NCBI GenBank assembly: GCA_964619555.1
Contig: CAZUDV010000007.1
Location: forward strand, 62,001 to 126,000
Direction: 5' to 3'
Length of the DNA: 64,000 nucleotides
Source: JAGOPY01 sp964619555
GTDB taxonomy: Bacteria > Bacteroidota > Bacteroidia > Bacteroidales > JAGOPY01
The position numbers and the translations under genes were made by a program. Under the pieces are notes generated by a model. It saw nothing but the letters and a program-made list of their open reading frames with translations, was not told the origin of the DNA and did not search any database. The stretch's first letter is position 1. The number at the start of each line of letters is the position of its first letter. Positions 7,473 to 16,177 of this stretch are shown here, piece after piece.

Positions 7473-8459
7473 CTAAATATCCCGTATCACTTCCCTCCCG
7501 CACTTCCTGCACTTTCCCAGTGCATCCAGACCTTTTTTATACGTCGAATACCCGGATCTTTCTATGACGACACTTCCACAAGAGGGGCAGAAGGTCGTAG
7601 CGCCCTTGTCGGCCATGACATTGCCAATGTAGACATAATGCAGGTATTGGGTGGCAATCTCGTAAAATTCCAGCAGTTTGGTGAGTGGTGTAGCTTTATG
7701 GTCGAGTTCGAAATTCGGGAAATATCTTGAAAGATGCAGAGGCGTGTCCGGCCCCACCTCACCTCCGATCCATTTGACCATCTCCTCAAACTGCTCTTTC
7801 TGGTCATTCAGGCCGGTCACCACCAGATGGGTAAGTTCAAGGTGTTTTTGGTGTTTGCGGATCATCAGAATTGTATCCTTCACAGGCTGTAACCTGGCCC
7901 CGGTCACCCGTTTGTAAAAATCATCGCTAAATCCTTTTAGGTCGACATTGAAAGCATCAAGGCAGCCCAGCAGTTCCGCCAGAGGAGCGGCATTGATGTA
8001 CCCGTTGGTCACCGCGACGTTCTTCAGCCCATGATCTTTGGCAATCCTGGCTGCGTCGCGCATAAACTCGAACCATACGGTCGGTTCGTTATAGGTATAA
8101 GCGATTCCGATGTTGTCGGTTCGGTTTTTAGCCAAATGGACGAGATCTTCCATAACAACAGGCTTCAGATACCGGTAATCCTCCGCGCAGGTCTGGGATA
8201 TCTCCCAGTTCTGGCAGTATTTGCACCGCAGGTTGCATCCTACCGATCCGATGGAAAATATCACGCTACCGGGAAAATAATGGTACAGCGGCTTTTTTTC
8301 GATCGGATCGAAATGCAGGGCGCATGACTTACCGTAAACATCACTCACCAATGTCCCGTTTTCATTCCGCCTCACCCGGCAAATGCCTTTTTTGCCATTT
8401 GCTATGACACATAAGTGCGGACATAAGGTGCATTTCACCTTTTGATCATCCATGGGCAT
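7473..8459 (-). CDS. AmmeMemoRadiSam-system radical SAM enzyme (AmrS-like)
   Basis: A radical SAM protein, 328 residues from the chosen ATG. It has the family's N-terminal cysteine cluster (KCTLCPHLC and GICR, residues 10-27) and the radical SAM motif CNLRCKYC (Cys75, Cys79, Cys82). A C-terminal double CxxC zinc ribbon (FCPSC and KCRKC) ends the protein. The frame stays open to an ATG at 8615, but that start would overlap the preceding gene by 47 bp and add an AT-rich, unrelated leader; 8459 is therefore preferred. The family usually accompanies MEMO1 and AMMECR1 proteins, neither of which is in this window. The reaction is unknown. Confidence 0.88.
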   Translation of the reverse strand: MPMDDQKVKCTLCPHLCVIANGKKGICRVRRNENGTLVSDVYGKSCALHFDPIEKKPLYHYFPGSVIFSIGSVGCNLRCKYCQNWEISQTCAEDYRYLKPVVMEDLVHLAKNRTDNIGIAYTYNEPTVWFEFMRDAARIAKDHGLKNVAVTNGYINAAPLAELLGCLDAFNVDLKGFSDDFYKRVTGARLQPVKDTILMIRKHQKHLELTHLVVTGLNDQKEQFEEMVKWIGGEVGPDTPLHLSRYFPNFELDHKATPLTKLLEFYEIATQYLHYVYIGNVMADKGATTFCPSCGSVVIERSGYSTYKKGLDALGKCRKCGREVIRDI

Positions 8460-8568
8460 ATAGTAGGAAGCAGTCACAGGAGAAGGAGTTGGATTTGGGA
8501 TATAGGTTTTATTATTAAGGATCCGGACAAAGTAAAAATAGTTAAAATAATCATTTGGGCCCGGGTTT

Positions 8569-9159
8569 TCACTGGCTTTCTTCTTTGATGTCCCGCAGCC
8601 ATTTGTCCATTTCAACGGGTTGATAACCGGACATCTTCTCTAATAAACCGTGAATATTTTCATCGACAATCAGGTTCTGCCGGTGCTCGTGCCGAAGAAA
8701 ACCTTCTTCCGTTATGTGGTCAAAAAAAGCCAGCATGTTATCGAAATAGCCGTTAATATTGAGTATTCCGATGGGTTTGTCGGTCAGCCTGAGCTGGTTG
8801 TATGTGATGACCTCTGCCAGCTCATCCAGTGTTCCAAAGCCTCCCGGCATGGCGATAAAGGCGTCGGACATCTGCACCATCATAGATTTTCGCTCACTCA
8901 TGCTTTCCACGATGATCATCCGGCTGAGTCCTTTATGCGCCACTTCTTTTTCCACCAGCAACCCCGGCATGATGCCGATCACCTCTCCTCCCCCATCCAG
9001 TACTGTTTCCGCCAGCACTTTCATCAAGCCAACGTTAGCCCCGCCGTATATGAGCTTAATCCCGCGGTTCAGCAGTTCCCTGCCCAGTTCCTCCGCTCCG
9101 GCCTTATACCCTGGCCTCGAACCCATGCTCGAACCACAGAAAACACATATGGAATTCAT
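8569..9159 (-). CDS. LOG-family nucleotide 5'-monophosphate phosphoribohydrolase (TIGR00730 type)
   Basis: A 196-residue Rossmann-fold protein starting MNSICVFCGSS. It carries the two family motifs, GGANVGLM (residues 39-46) and PGGFGTLDE (105-113), which form the phosphoribosyl-binding and catalytic site. Proteins of this family release the base from nucleoside monophosphates such as cytokinin ribosides or AMP; the natural bacterial substrate is often unknown. The frame extends to 9261, but the ATG at 9159 gives the normal family N-terminus. It is divergent from manA. Confidence 0.9.
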   Translation of the reverse strand: MNSICVFCGSSMGSRPGYKAGAEELGRELLNRGIKLIYGGANVGLMKVLAETVLDGGGEVIGIMPGLLVEKEVAHKGLSRMIIVESMSERKSMMVQMSDAFIAMPGGFGTLDELAEVITYNQLRLTDKPIGILNINGYFDNMLAFFDHITEEGFLRHEHRQNLIVDENIHGLLEKMSGYQPVEMDKWLRDIKEESQ

Positions 9160-9313
9160 CTTTCGAATTTTCTGCCAAATTAATAAAGATATTTCAATGC
9201 TAATCACCCGGCAAAGGAAGGGAAGATGCAAGCCAGAAACCAACCCATCAACATTATCCAATTTTTACCCATTCTAACTACTTAAACATCTAAATAATTA
9301 ATCTAAAAAACCT

Positions 9314-9321
9314 TAATTTTG
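9314..9321 (+). promoter_or_regulatory. Putative -7 box for manA
   Basis: TAATTTTG is an exact match to the Bacteroidota -7 consensus TAnnTTTG, 18 bp before the manA ATG. No TTG is seen at the usual -33 distance, so only the -7 half is supported. The leader would be about 10 nt. Confidence 0.35.
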
Positions 9322-9339
9322 GCCCTTCACTTCATCTAC

Positions 9340-10323
9340 ATGAATACGCTTTACCCGTTGAAATTCAAGCCGGTATTTGACGACCGGGTGTGGGGCGGAG
9401 ACAGGATCCGGACCATTATGGGCCTGGATTTTGCGCCTCATGACCGTTGTGCCGAGGCCTGGATCCTTTCGGGTTACGAAGGGCGCCAGACAGTTGTGAG
9501 CAACGGATTTCTCGCCGGAAATGAGATCAACGACCTGGTGGAAATTTATATGGATGATCTGGTCGGAGGTAAAGTCTTCGAAGAGACCGGAAACACCTTC
9601 CCGCTGCTGATCAAATTCATCGATGCCCGCGAATGGCTCTCCATACAAGTTCATCCTGACGATGAGCTGGCCTGGAAAAGGGATCTCCCGAATGGAAAAA
9701 CAGAGATGTGGTACGTGCTCCAGGCAGATGAAAACTCTCAGCTGATCAGCGGTTTCTCTAAAAAAGTAACGCAACAACAGTATTTGCAGCATCTCCGGAA
9801 TAAGACCCTGCCGGAAATCCTCAATTTCGAGAAAGTCAGGACCGGGGATGTATTCTTCATGCCGGCAGGACGGGTACATGCGCTCGGTCCAGGCATCCTG
9901 CTGACAGAGATACAGCAGACTTCCGATGCCACTTACCGAATCTACGACTGGGACCGGCTGGATAAAAATGGCCAGGGAAGGGAACTGCATACCGATCAGG
10001 CACTGGCGGCCATTGACTTTAATCTTTATCCGGATTATAAAACCCGGTACAATGCCCGGTTGAATGAATCCGCTGAACTGGTCTCCTGTCCCTATTTTAC
10101 CACCAACCTGCTGGAATTGGCACAACCTTTGCAAAAGGACTACGAAGAACTGGACAGTTTCGTGGTCTACATATGCCTGGAAGGAGGAATGATGCTGAAG
10201 TACAACGGAGGAGAGAAACTGCCGGTGATAATGGGGGAAGTAATACTGTTCCCGGCCAGTATGGACCGGGTTGAGATCTATCCGGAAGGGAAAGTGAAAC
10301 TTTTAGAAGTATATATCATATAG
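9340..10323 (+). CDS. manA: Mannose-6-phosphate isomerase, class I
   Basis: A 327-residue enzyme that interconverts mannose 6-phosphate and fructose 6-phosphate in the cytoplasm. It is recognised by the start MNTLYPLKFKPVFDDRVWGG and the cupin metal-site motif QVHPDDE (His105, with Glu122 in TEMWYVL). The RVHALGPG segment follows. It is the shorter form of the family common in Bacteroidota and Firmicutes. The ATG at 9340 is chosen over an in-frame TTG at 9319, which lies inside the putative -7 box. The gene is divergent from the LOG-family gene and is followed after 128 bp by a thioredoxin-like gene. Confidence 0.92.
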   Translation: MNTLYPLKFKPVFDDRVWGGDRIRTIMGLDFAPHDRCAEAWILSGYEGRQTVVSNGFLAGNEINDLVEIYMDDLVGGKVFEETGNTFPLLIKFIDAREWLSIQVHPDDELAWKRDLPNGKTEMWYVLQADENSQLISGFSKKVTQQQYLQHLRNKTLPEILNFEKVRTGDVFFMPAGRVHALGPGILLTEIQQTSDATYRIYDWDRLDKNGQGRELHTDQALAAIDFNLYPDYKTRYNARLNESAELVSCPYFTTNLLELAQPLQKDYEELDSFVVYICLEGGMMLKYNGGEKLPVIMGEVILFPASMDRVEIYPEGKVKLLEVYII

Positions 10324-10372
10324 CCATTTACAATATCGAATTAATGTCACACCAGGGTCTACAGAGTTTTGA

Positions 10373-10400
10373 CACAGAGTCCGCGGAGATCTTCTCTGTG
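10373..10400. repeat. Short inverted repeat of the CACAGAG type
   Basis: CACAGAG (10373-10379) is mirrored by CTCTGTG (10394-10400), within a stretch of related CTCCGTG/CTCTGTG words between manA and the thioredoxin gene. It looks like a decayed copy of an intergenic inverted repeat. Weak by itself. Confidence 0.4.
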
Positions 10401-10451
10401 AATCTCCGTGCTGATCTCCATGGAACTGCCAGAAATAACAAAAAACATAAA

Positions 10452-10970
10452 ATGAAAAAAATCATCCTTCTCTTCACAGCCATTGCATTAGGCTCTGTGC
10501 TTTACGCCCAGGAGGGCATCTTCGGCCGGACAATTCCTTCTGTTGACATCAAGACACTCACCGGTGAAAAATTCAATACCTCCGATATCAACAACGAGGG
10601 CAAACCGATGGTGATCTCCTTCTTTGCGCTCTGGTGCAAGCCCTGCCTGCGTGAATTGACCGCCATTGCCGACGTATACCAGGACTGGCAGGATGAAACC
10701 GGGGTAAAGGTGGTTGCGGTTTCCATCGACGATGCCCGATCCATGCCAAATGTTGCGCCAACAGTGAACGGCAACGGCTGGGAATATGAATTTTACTGTG
10801 ATCCCAACGGCGACTTCAAACGCGCCATGGGCGTCAACATGATTCCGCACGTATTCGTGGTGGACGGAGAAAAAAATGTGGTCTACCAGCACACTTCTTA
10901 CGCCGAAGGCGGGGAGAATGAGCTATTTGAGGTGATCAAGAAGGTTGCCGCGGGAGAGAGTGTGAAATAG
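10452..10970 (+). CDS. TlpA-like exported thioredoxin
   Basis: A 172-residue periplasmic thiol-disulfide protein with a signal peptide (KKIILLFTAIALGSVLYAQ). The redox motif is Trp61-Cys-Lys-Pro-Cys65 in a TlpA/AhpC-TSA fold, and the cis-proline region reads MIPHVFVVD. The ATG at 10452 is chosen because it gives a clean signal peptide; the in-frame ATG at 10344 adds 36 residues encoded by the repeat-like leader. It is the first of three plus-strand genes with an outer-membrane barrel and an Omp28-type lipoprotein, suggesting a shared thiol-redox or secretion-related job, which is inferred. Confidence 0.9.
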   Translation: MKKIILLFTAIALGSVLYAQEGIFGRTIPSVDIKTLTGEKFNTSDINNEGKPMVISFFALWCKPCLRELTAIADVYQDWQDETGVKVVAVSIDDARSMPNVAPTVNGNGWEYEFYCDPNGDFKRAMGVNMIPHVFVVDGEKNVVYQHTSYAEGGENELFEVIKKVAAGESVK

Positions 10971-11004
10971 TCGGCAGTTGGTCAGTTGGCAAATTCTTTA
11001 ATCT

Positions 11005-12705
11005 ATGACACTGAAAATCACTACACTTAGCTTTCTGATGGCGTTGGCTATCATCTTTTCAGCCCATTCCCAGGACATCCCTGGTAATCCTACGGTGCAC
11101 GGGAATTTCCAGATCGATGCCCAGACCTATCACCCGGACGAAGCCCTCGGGATAACCGACTCCCTATTGCAGGGGAATAATATGCGGATGAATGGTTACG
11201 GGGATATTAAATTCTCCATGTGGCGGTTCAATGCAGGATTGCGCTATGAGGCGTATCTGCCTCCCCTGTCCGGCTTCGACCAACAGTACCAGGGACAGGG
11301 AATCCCTTACTGGTTCGTGGAATACGCCGATGAAAAAGTGCAGGTGACCGGCGGGCATTTTTATGAGCAGTTCGGAATGGGGATGATCCTCCGCAGTTAC
11401 CAGCAGTGGGACCTTGGGTACGATAACTCATTGAACGGTCTTAGGGTTAAATACAGCCCAATGAATGGACTGTATTTCAAAGGCCTGATCGGTACCCAGC
11501 GCTATTACTGGCAACCGTTTGAAAACAACAACCGGGGCATTGTCAGGGGATTTGACGGGGAATTGGTCTTCAATGACCTGTTCAAGCCTCTGAATAACAG
11601 CAAAACACGTTTCATCCTGGGAGGTAGCTTTGTCAGCAAATACGAGAAAATGCCGTCGAAGACCCTGGTCAGCGATACCACGATTTACGAGTACCAGTTG
11701 CCCGAAAACGTGGCTTCTGCAGCGGGCAGGCTCACGGTTTCCAGGGGCGGTTTCAATTTCTATACGGAATATGTTCATAAATTCAATAACCCATCCGATT
11801 TCAATAATTATATTTATAAAAACGGACAGGCGTTTCTGGCTTCCCTTTCTTACTCGCAAAAAGGCCTTGGCACTTACCTTGCGGTCAAGCGCATCGATAA
11901 TATGAGTTATAAGTCAAAAATGACCGAGCTGGGCAATGTGCTCGATATCAATTTTATCCCGCCACTGACAAAGCAATTCGTTTATTCCCTGGAAAATGTC
12001 TACCCGTATGCCACCCAGCTGAACGGGGAAACCGCCCTGCAGGGACAGATCGTTTATACGATCAATAAAGGCACGGCAATGGGCGGAAAATATGGCACGA
12101 AACTGGAACTCAATTACAGCCGGGTGCATGGCCTCGACAAGGAGCCGGTGGAAGAAGGCATACCGGTCGACAGCACCGGCACCCCTGGTTACAAAGCCCC
12201 TTGGTTCAGCCTGGGCGACCTTTACTTCCAGAGCATTGCCGCAACCATGGAAAAGAAGATCGGGAAGTCTATGAAATTGACTCTGGAATATGTTTACCTG
12301 GATTACAATATAGCCGTGATCGAAGGGCACCCGGAAGAGCCCATGGTGCATGCCCACGAATTCAATGTCGATTACACCTATAAATTTACCCCCACCAAAT
12401 CGCTGAGACTTGAATATGAGCAGCTTATCACGAAACAGGACAAAGGCGACTGGGTAATGCTGCTGGCGGAATTCAATATCGCCCCGAGGTGGTTCTTCAG
12501 CGTGATGGACCAGTACAATTACGGGAATCCTGAAAAGGACATGCGTTTGCATTACTACACCGCCGCCATCGCCTTTGTGGAAGGGCCGCACCGGATCTCG
12601 CTTGCCTATGGCCGTCAACGGGAAGGACTGTTGTGTGTGGGGGGAGTCTGCCGCCAGGTGCCGGCATCGAACGGATTAACGTTGAACATCAGCACAAGCT
12701 TCTAA
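11005..12705 (+). CDS. Outer-membrane beta-barrel protein, DUF6029-like
   Basis: A 566-residue protein with a signal peptide ending at FSAHSQ. The rest is strongly patterned in alternating beta-strands typical of an outer-membrane barrel (for example LYFKGLIGTQRYYWQPF, MKLTLEYVYLDYNIAV). It ends with an aromatic residue (LNISTSF), the usual C-terminal signal for barrel insertion. It resembles the DUF6029 family from memory; no search was run. It lies between the TlpA-like gene (34 bp) and the Omp28-type gene (12 bp), which argues for one operon. Function is unknown. Confidence 0.7.
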   Translation: MTLKITTLSFLMALAIIFSAHSQDIPGNPTVHGNFQIDAQTYHPDEALGITDSLLQGNNMRMNGYGDIKFSMWRFNAGLRYEAYLPPLSGFDQQYQGQGIPYWFVEYADEKVQVTGGHFYEQFGMGMILRSYQQWDLGYDNSLNGLRVKYSPMNGLYFKGLIGTQRYYWQPFENNNRGIVRGFDGELVFNDLFKPLNNSKTRFILGGSFVSKYEKMPSKTLVSDTTIYEYQLPENVASAAGRLTVSRGGFNFYTEYVHKFNNPSDFNNYIYKNGQAFLASLSYSQKGLGTYLAVKRIDNMSYKSKMTELGNVLDINFIPPLTKQFVYSLENVYPYATQLNGETALQGQIVYTINKGTAMGGKYGTKLELNYSRVHGLDKEPVEEGIPVDSTGTPGYKAPWFSLGDLYFQSIAATMEKKIGKSMKLTLEYVYLDYNIAVIEGHPEEPMVHAHEFNVDYTYKFTPTKSLRLEYEQLITKQDKGDWVMLLAEFNIAPRWFFSVMDQYNYGNPEKDMRLHYYTAAIAFVEGPHRISLAYGRQREGLLCVGGVCRQVPASNGLTLNISTSF

Positions 12706-12710
12706 GGAGG
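12704..12710 (+). promoter_or_regulatory. Strong Shine-Dalgarno for the Omp28-type gene
   Basis: AAGGAGG overlaps the stop codon of the barrel gene and sits 7 bp before the ATG at 12718. Such a full Shine-Dalgarno is uncommon among genes in this window, and it fixes the start of the lipoprotein gene. Confidence 0.75.
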
Positions 12711-12717
12711 AATAGTC

Positions 12718-13566
12718 ATGTATCATTTCGCAAAATCATTTCTCATCGTTGCCATTCTGGCGATTGCCGTGACTGCCTGCGACATAGTGGACGAACCCTA
12801 CCTTCAGCCGGTTGGAACCGTCAAGCCACCGCCCGATACCGGTGAGACAGTAAGGAAAATCTTACTGGAGGACTTCACCGGTCACAAATGCCCGAATTGT
12901 CCGGAAGCGGCCAGCCTGGTCAGCAACCAGTTGAAACCATTGTTCGGCGCTCAGCTCATCGTGATCTCCGTGCATGCCGGCAACTTCGCCGAACCTTCCG
13001 CAACGGGTAATTTCACCGCCGATTACCGGACTTCAGTCGGCAATGACCTCAACAGCTTTTTCACCATTCCCGGATATCCGACTGGCATGGTCAACCGGAC
13101 CCCGTACAAAGGCTCCACGGTCTTGTTTACCGGATCATGGCAGGGAGCGATCCAGGAACAGGCCGAATTGCCGGTGCAGGCCAGCATCGTCTTATCCAAC
13201 GAATACAATGCCTCCGCAAGGGAACTGACCTGCACCGCGAAATCCACCTTCTTTGAGGATCTTTCCGGTACTTATAACATCTGTGTTTACCTGACAGAAA
13301 GCGGGATCGTTTCACCGCAACAAAACGAAAGCCAGGTCGACCTGGATTACGTCCATAACCACATGCTGCGGGCTTCTTTGAACGGCACCTGGGGAGAACC
13401 GGTTGGGGAGACCGGACTGGCCGTGGCTGACAATGAACTGACAGACGTATTCTCAATTACGCTTGACAACGCCTGGGACGTGGAAAACTGCCATGTGGTG
13501 GCATTCATCTATAACACGGAATCACTGGAGTTAGTGCAGGCCGAAGAGGCAGAGGCGATAGAATAA
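12718..13566 (+). CDS. Omp28-family lipoprotein with thioredoxin-like CPNC motif
   Basis: A 282-residue lipoprotein (lipobox ending at Cys21). Near the N-terminus the segment LLEDFTGHKCPNCPEA has a CxxC pair (Cys58, Cys61) as in Omp28-related outer-membrane proteins, which adopt a thioredoxin-like fold. The motif FFTIPGYPTGMVNR looks like the cis-proline loop. The C-terminal half is a beta-rich domain. It is the last gene of the TlpA-barrel-Omp28 unit and is followed by the palindrome and repeat array. Substrate and partner are unknown; thiol exchange with the TlpA-like protein is a reasonable guess. Confidence 0.85.
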   Translation: MYHFAKSFLIVAILAIAVTACDIVDEPYLQPVGTVKPPPDTGETVRKILLEDFTGHKCPNCPEAASLVSNQLKPLFGAQLIVISVHAGNFAEPSATGNFTADYRTSVGNDLNSFFTIPGYPTGMVNRTPYKGSTVLFTGSWQGAIQEQAELPVQASIVLSNEYNASARELTCTAKSTFFEDLSGTYNICVYLTESGIVSPQQNESQVDLDYVHNHMLRASLNGTWGEPVGETGLAVADNELTDVFSITLDNAWDVENCHVVAFIYNTESLELVQAEEAEAIE

Positions 13567-13579
13567 TCCACGAACCCCT

Positions 13580-13609
13580 GGTAGGGACGTTGCATGCAAC
13601 GTCCCTACC
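13580..13609. repeat. Perfect 30-bp palindrome next to the assembly gap
   Basis: The arm GGTAGGGACGTTGCA is followed directly by its exact reverse complement. The same half-sequence recurs in every unit of the 27-bp array beyond the gap, so this dyad is the junction where the repeat orientation flips. It lies between two convergent genes and could also act as a transcription terminator-like hairpin, although no T-run follows. Confidence 0.9.
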
Positions 13610-13709
13610 NNNNNNNNNNNNNNNNNNNNNNNNNNNNNNNNNNNNNNNNNNNNNNNNNNNNNNNNNNNNNNNNNNNNNNNNNNNNNNNNNNNNNNNNNNN
13701 NNNNNNNNN
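13610..13709. other. Assembly gap of 100 N
   Basis: Exactly 100 N, the usual placeholder for a scaffold join of unknown size. Both flanks carry the same repeat, so the break was probably caused by the array, and the real length may differ. Confidence 0.97.
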
Positions 13710-13872
13710 AGGGGTATCAATTGCAACGTCCCTACCAGGGGTATCAATTGCAACGTCCCTACCAGGGGTATCAATTGCAACGTCCCTACCAAGGGGTATC
13801 AATTGCAACGTCCCTACCAGGGGTATCAATTGCAACATCCCTACCAGGGGTATCAATTGCAACGTCCCTACC
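13710..13872. repeat. 27-bp tandem array, six copies
   Basis: Six head-to-tail units of AGGGGTATCAATTGCA followed by ACGTCCCTACC. Units start at 13710, 13737, 13764, 13791 (one extra A), 13819 (one G to A change) and 13846. The second part of each unit equals one arm of the palindrome at 13580-13609. There are no unique spacers, so it is not a CRISPR array. It ends 8 bp before the mutB stop codon, in the space between two convergent genes. Confidence 0.95.
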
Positions 13873-13880
13873 AGGGTTTT

Positions 13881-16034
13881 TTATTTCCGTGATTCAATCA
13901 ATATTTCCAGCAGTTTGATCGCAGCGTCGGAGATCACCGTGCCCGGGCCGAAGATGGCAACGGCGCCGGCTTTGTGCAGAAAATCGTAATCTTGCGGCGG
14001 GATCACGCCACCGACGATCACCATGATATCTTCCCGGTTATATTTCTTCAACTCCTCGATGAGCTGCGGAACCAGTGTCTTGTGACCCGCTGCCAGGCTG
14101 GAAACACCGATGATGTGCACGTCATTTTCCACCGCCTGGCGGGCTGTTTCGGCCGGGGTCTGGAACAACGGGCCGATATCCACATCAAAACCGATATCGG
14201 CATAGCCGGTGGCCACAACTTTAGCGCCGCGGTCATGCCCGTCCTGCCCCATCTTGGCAATCATGATTCGCGGACGGCGTCCTTCGAGACCGGCAAACTC
14301 ATCCGCCAGCTCACAGGCCCGCCGGAAACTCTCGTCACTCCTGGACTCCGCTGAATACACCCCGGAGATGGACCGAATCACGGCTTTGTACCTGCCAAAT
14401 ACCTTTTCGCAGGCATTGGAGATCTCACCCAGCGTTGCCCTGGCCTTTGCGGCCTCAACGGAAAGCTCCAGCAAATTTCCTTCTCCCGTGGCACAAGCCT
14501 GGGTGATGGCTTCCAGGATGCGGTCCACATCGGCCTGGTTACGATTGGCCTTCAACTCGTTCAGGCGGCGGATCTGGGCTTCCCTGACTGCCGTATTGTC
14601 AACCTCCAGTGTTTCGATCGGCGCTTCCTTGTCAAGCTTGTATTTATTGACCCCCACAATCGTATCCTTATGGCTGTCGATCCTGGCTTGTTTGCGCGCA
14701 GCGGCTTCTTCAATACGCATTTTAGGGAGCCCGGTCTCGATGGCCTTGGCCATGCCTCCCAGGGCCTCGATCTCCTGGATGTGCTCCCAGGCGCGTTTTG
14801 CGATGTGATCGGTAAGGTACTCCAAATAATAGGATCCGGCCCATGGATCCACCGAACGGCAGACCTGGGTCTCTTCCTGGATGTAGATCTGGGTGTTCCG
14901 GGCAATTCTTGCGGAGAAATCAGTCGGCAATGCGATAGCTTCGTCCAGGGCATTGGTGTGCAGCGACTGCGTGCCGCCAAGCACCGCGCCCAGGGCTTCC
15001 ACGCAGGTGCGGGCCACATTGTTGAACGGGTCCTGCTCGGTGAGGCTCCAGCCGGAGGTCTGACAGTGCGTGCGAAGGGCCATGGATTTCGGATTCTTCG
15101 GGTTGAACTGCTTCACGATTTTGGCCCACAGCATTCGTGCGGCGCGCATTTTGGCTATTTCCATAAAGTGGTTCATGCCCACCGCCCAGAAAAAGGAGAT
15201 ACGCGGGGCGAAATCGTCGATATCAAGACCTGACTGCGTTCCCGTACGGAGATATTCCAACCCGTCGGCCAGGGTGTAGGCCAGCTCGATGTCGCTGGTG
15301 GCACCGGCTTCCTGCATATGGTACCCGCTGATGCTGATGGAGTTGAACTTCGGCATATGGCGGGAGGTGTACTGAAAGATGTCGGCGATGATGCGCATGG
15401 AAGGCAGCGGCGGGTAAATATAAGTGTTCCGGACCATGAACTCCTTCAATATATCATTCTGGATGGTCCCGGAGAGTTGCTCGAGCTTCGCACCCTGCTC
15501 CAGGCCGGCTACAATGTAAAAAGCCATGATGGGCAGTACGGCACCGTTCATGGTCATCGAAACCGACATCTTTTCCAACGGGATCTGGTCGAACAAGATC
15601 TTCATGTCGAGGATGGAATCAATGGCGACACCGGCCTTTCCGACGTCTCCCACCACCCTTTCGTGATCAGAGTCGTACCCGCGGTGAGTGGCCAGATCGA
15701 ATGCGACGGAAAGCCCCATCTGGCCCGATGCCAGATTACGGCGATAAAAAGCATTGGATTCCTCGGCAGTCGAAAAACCGGCGTATTGCCGGATCGTCCA
15801 TGGTTTCTGAACGTACATGGTGGAGTATGGTCCGCGCAGGAATGGCGGTACGCCGGCAGCGTAACTCAAATGTTCCATCCCTGCAAGGTCATCAGCCGTG
15901 TACACCGGTTTCACGGGGATGCCTTCCGCGGTCATCCAGTCCGCTCCTAAACGGTTAGTGTGCTCCCACTCCGCCGCTGATATCTTATGCCCGACTGGGG
16001 ATTTTATGTTGATCTTCTGAAAATTAGGTTTCAT
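13881..16034 (-). CDS. mutB: Methylmalonyl-CoA mutase, large (B12-binding) subunit
   Basis: A 717-residue catalytic subunit that interconverts succinyl-CoA and R-methylmalonyl-CoA using adenosylcobalamin. The N-terminal TIM barrel carries the CoA-binding GPYSTMYVQKPWTIRQYAGF region. The C-terminal domain (about 585-717) has the cobalamin signature DGHDRG with the lower ligand His600. Length matches MutB. It follows mutA in the same direction with a 143-bp gap that contains a long inverted repeat. It serves propionate production or use through succinate. No cobalamin riboswitch was seen upstream. Confidence 0.97.
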   Translation of the reverse strand: MKPNFQKINIKSPVGHKISAAEWEHTNRLGADWMTAEGIPVKPVYTADDLAGMEHLSYAAGVPPFLRGPYSTMYVQKPWTIRQYAGFSTAEESNAFYRRNLASGQMGLSVAFDLATHRGYDSDHERVVGDVGKAGVAIDSILDMKILFDQIPLEKMSVSMTMNGAVLPIMAFYIVAGLEQGAKLEQLSGTIQNDILKEFMVRNTYIYPPLPSMRIIADIFQYTSRHMPKFNSISISGYHMQEAGATSDIELAYTLADGLEYLRTGTQSGLDIDDFAPRISFFWAVGMNHFMEIAKMRAARMLWAKIVKQFNPKNPKSMALRTHCQTSGWSLTEQDPFNNVARTCVEALGAVLGGTQSLHTNALDEAIALPTDFSARIARNTQIYIQEETQVCRSVDPWAGSYYLEYLTDHIAKRAWEHIQEIEALGGMAKAIETGLPKMRIEEAAARKQARIDSHKDTIVGVNKYKLDKEAPIETLEVDNTAVREAQIRRLNELKANRNQADVDRILEAITQACATGEGNLLELSVEAAKARATLGEISNACEKVFGRYKAVIRSISGVYSAESRSDESFRRACELADEFAGLEGRRPRIMIAKMGQDGHDRGAKVVATGYADIGFDVDIGPLFQTPAETARQAVENDVHIIGVSSLAAGHKTLVPQLIEELKKYNREDIMVIVGGVIPPQDYDFLHKAGAVAIFGPGTVISDAAIKLLEILIESRK

Positions 16035-16052
16035 AGATTTATGTTATTTCTC

Positions 16053-16156
16053 AACCACAAAGGCGAATAAGTGATTTCACTAAGGCGCGAGAAGGATTTA
16101 TCAAATGGCTTTCCCTTCGTTCTCCTTGGTGAAAACCTTTGTGCGACTTTGTGGTT
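16053..16156. repeat. 104-bp imperfect inverted repeat between mutA and mutB
   Basis: The left end AACCACAAAGGCG is mirrored at the right end by CGACTTTGTGGTT. Inner parts also pair (GATTTCACTAAGGCGCGAG against CTCCTTGGTGAAAACC). The element has no coding capacity and looks like a miniature, REP/MITE-like dispersed repeat that would fold into a long stem in the mutA-mutB transcript. Confidence 0.75.
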
Positions 16157-16177
16157 AAATATCATTGTACTTTCTTT

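Noticed and set aside
8460..8615. Extended N-terminus of the radical SAM enzyme
   Set aside because: The extension is AT-rich, overlaps the LOG-family gene and does not resemble the family start.
9313..10134. Long open frame opposite manA
   Set aside because: It is antisense to a well-recognised isomerase and begins inside it.
13580..13609. Phage or plasmid attachment site
   Set aside because: There is no integrase or mobile gene nearby, and the half-site is repeated many times in the adjacent array.
13710..13872. CRISPR-like array
   Set aside because: Units follow each other with no unique spacers and no cas gene is present; it is a simple tandem repeat.
13590..13989. Open frames running through the repeat array and the N gap
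   Set aside because: A 27-bp period keeps frames open by chance, and the N region cannot be read. The peptides are pure repeat translation.
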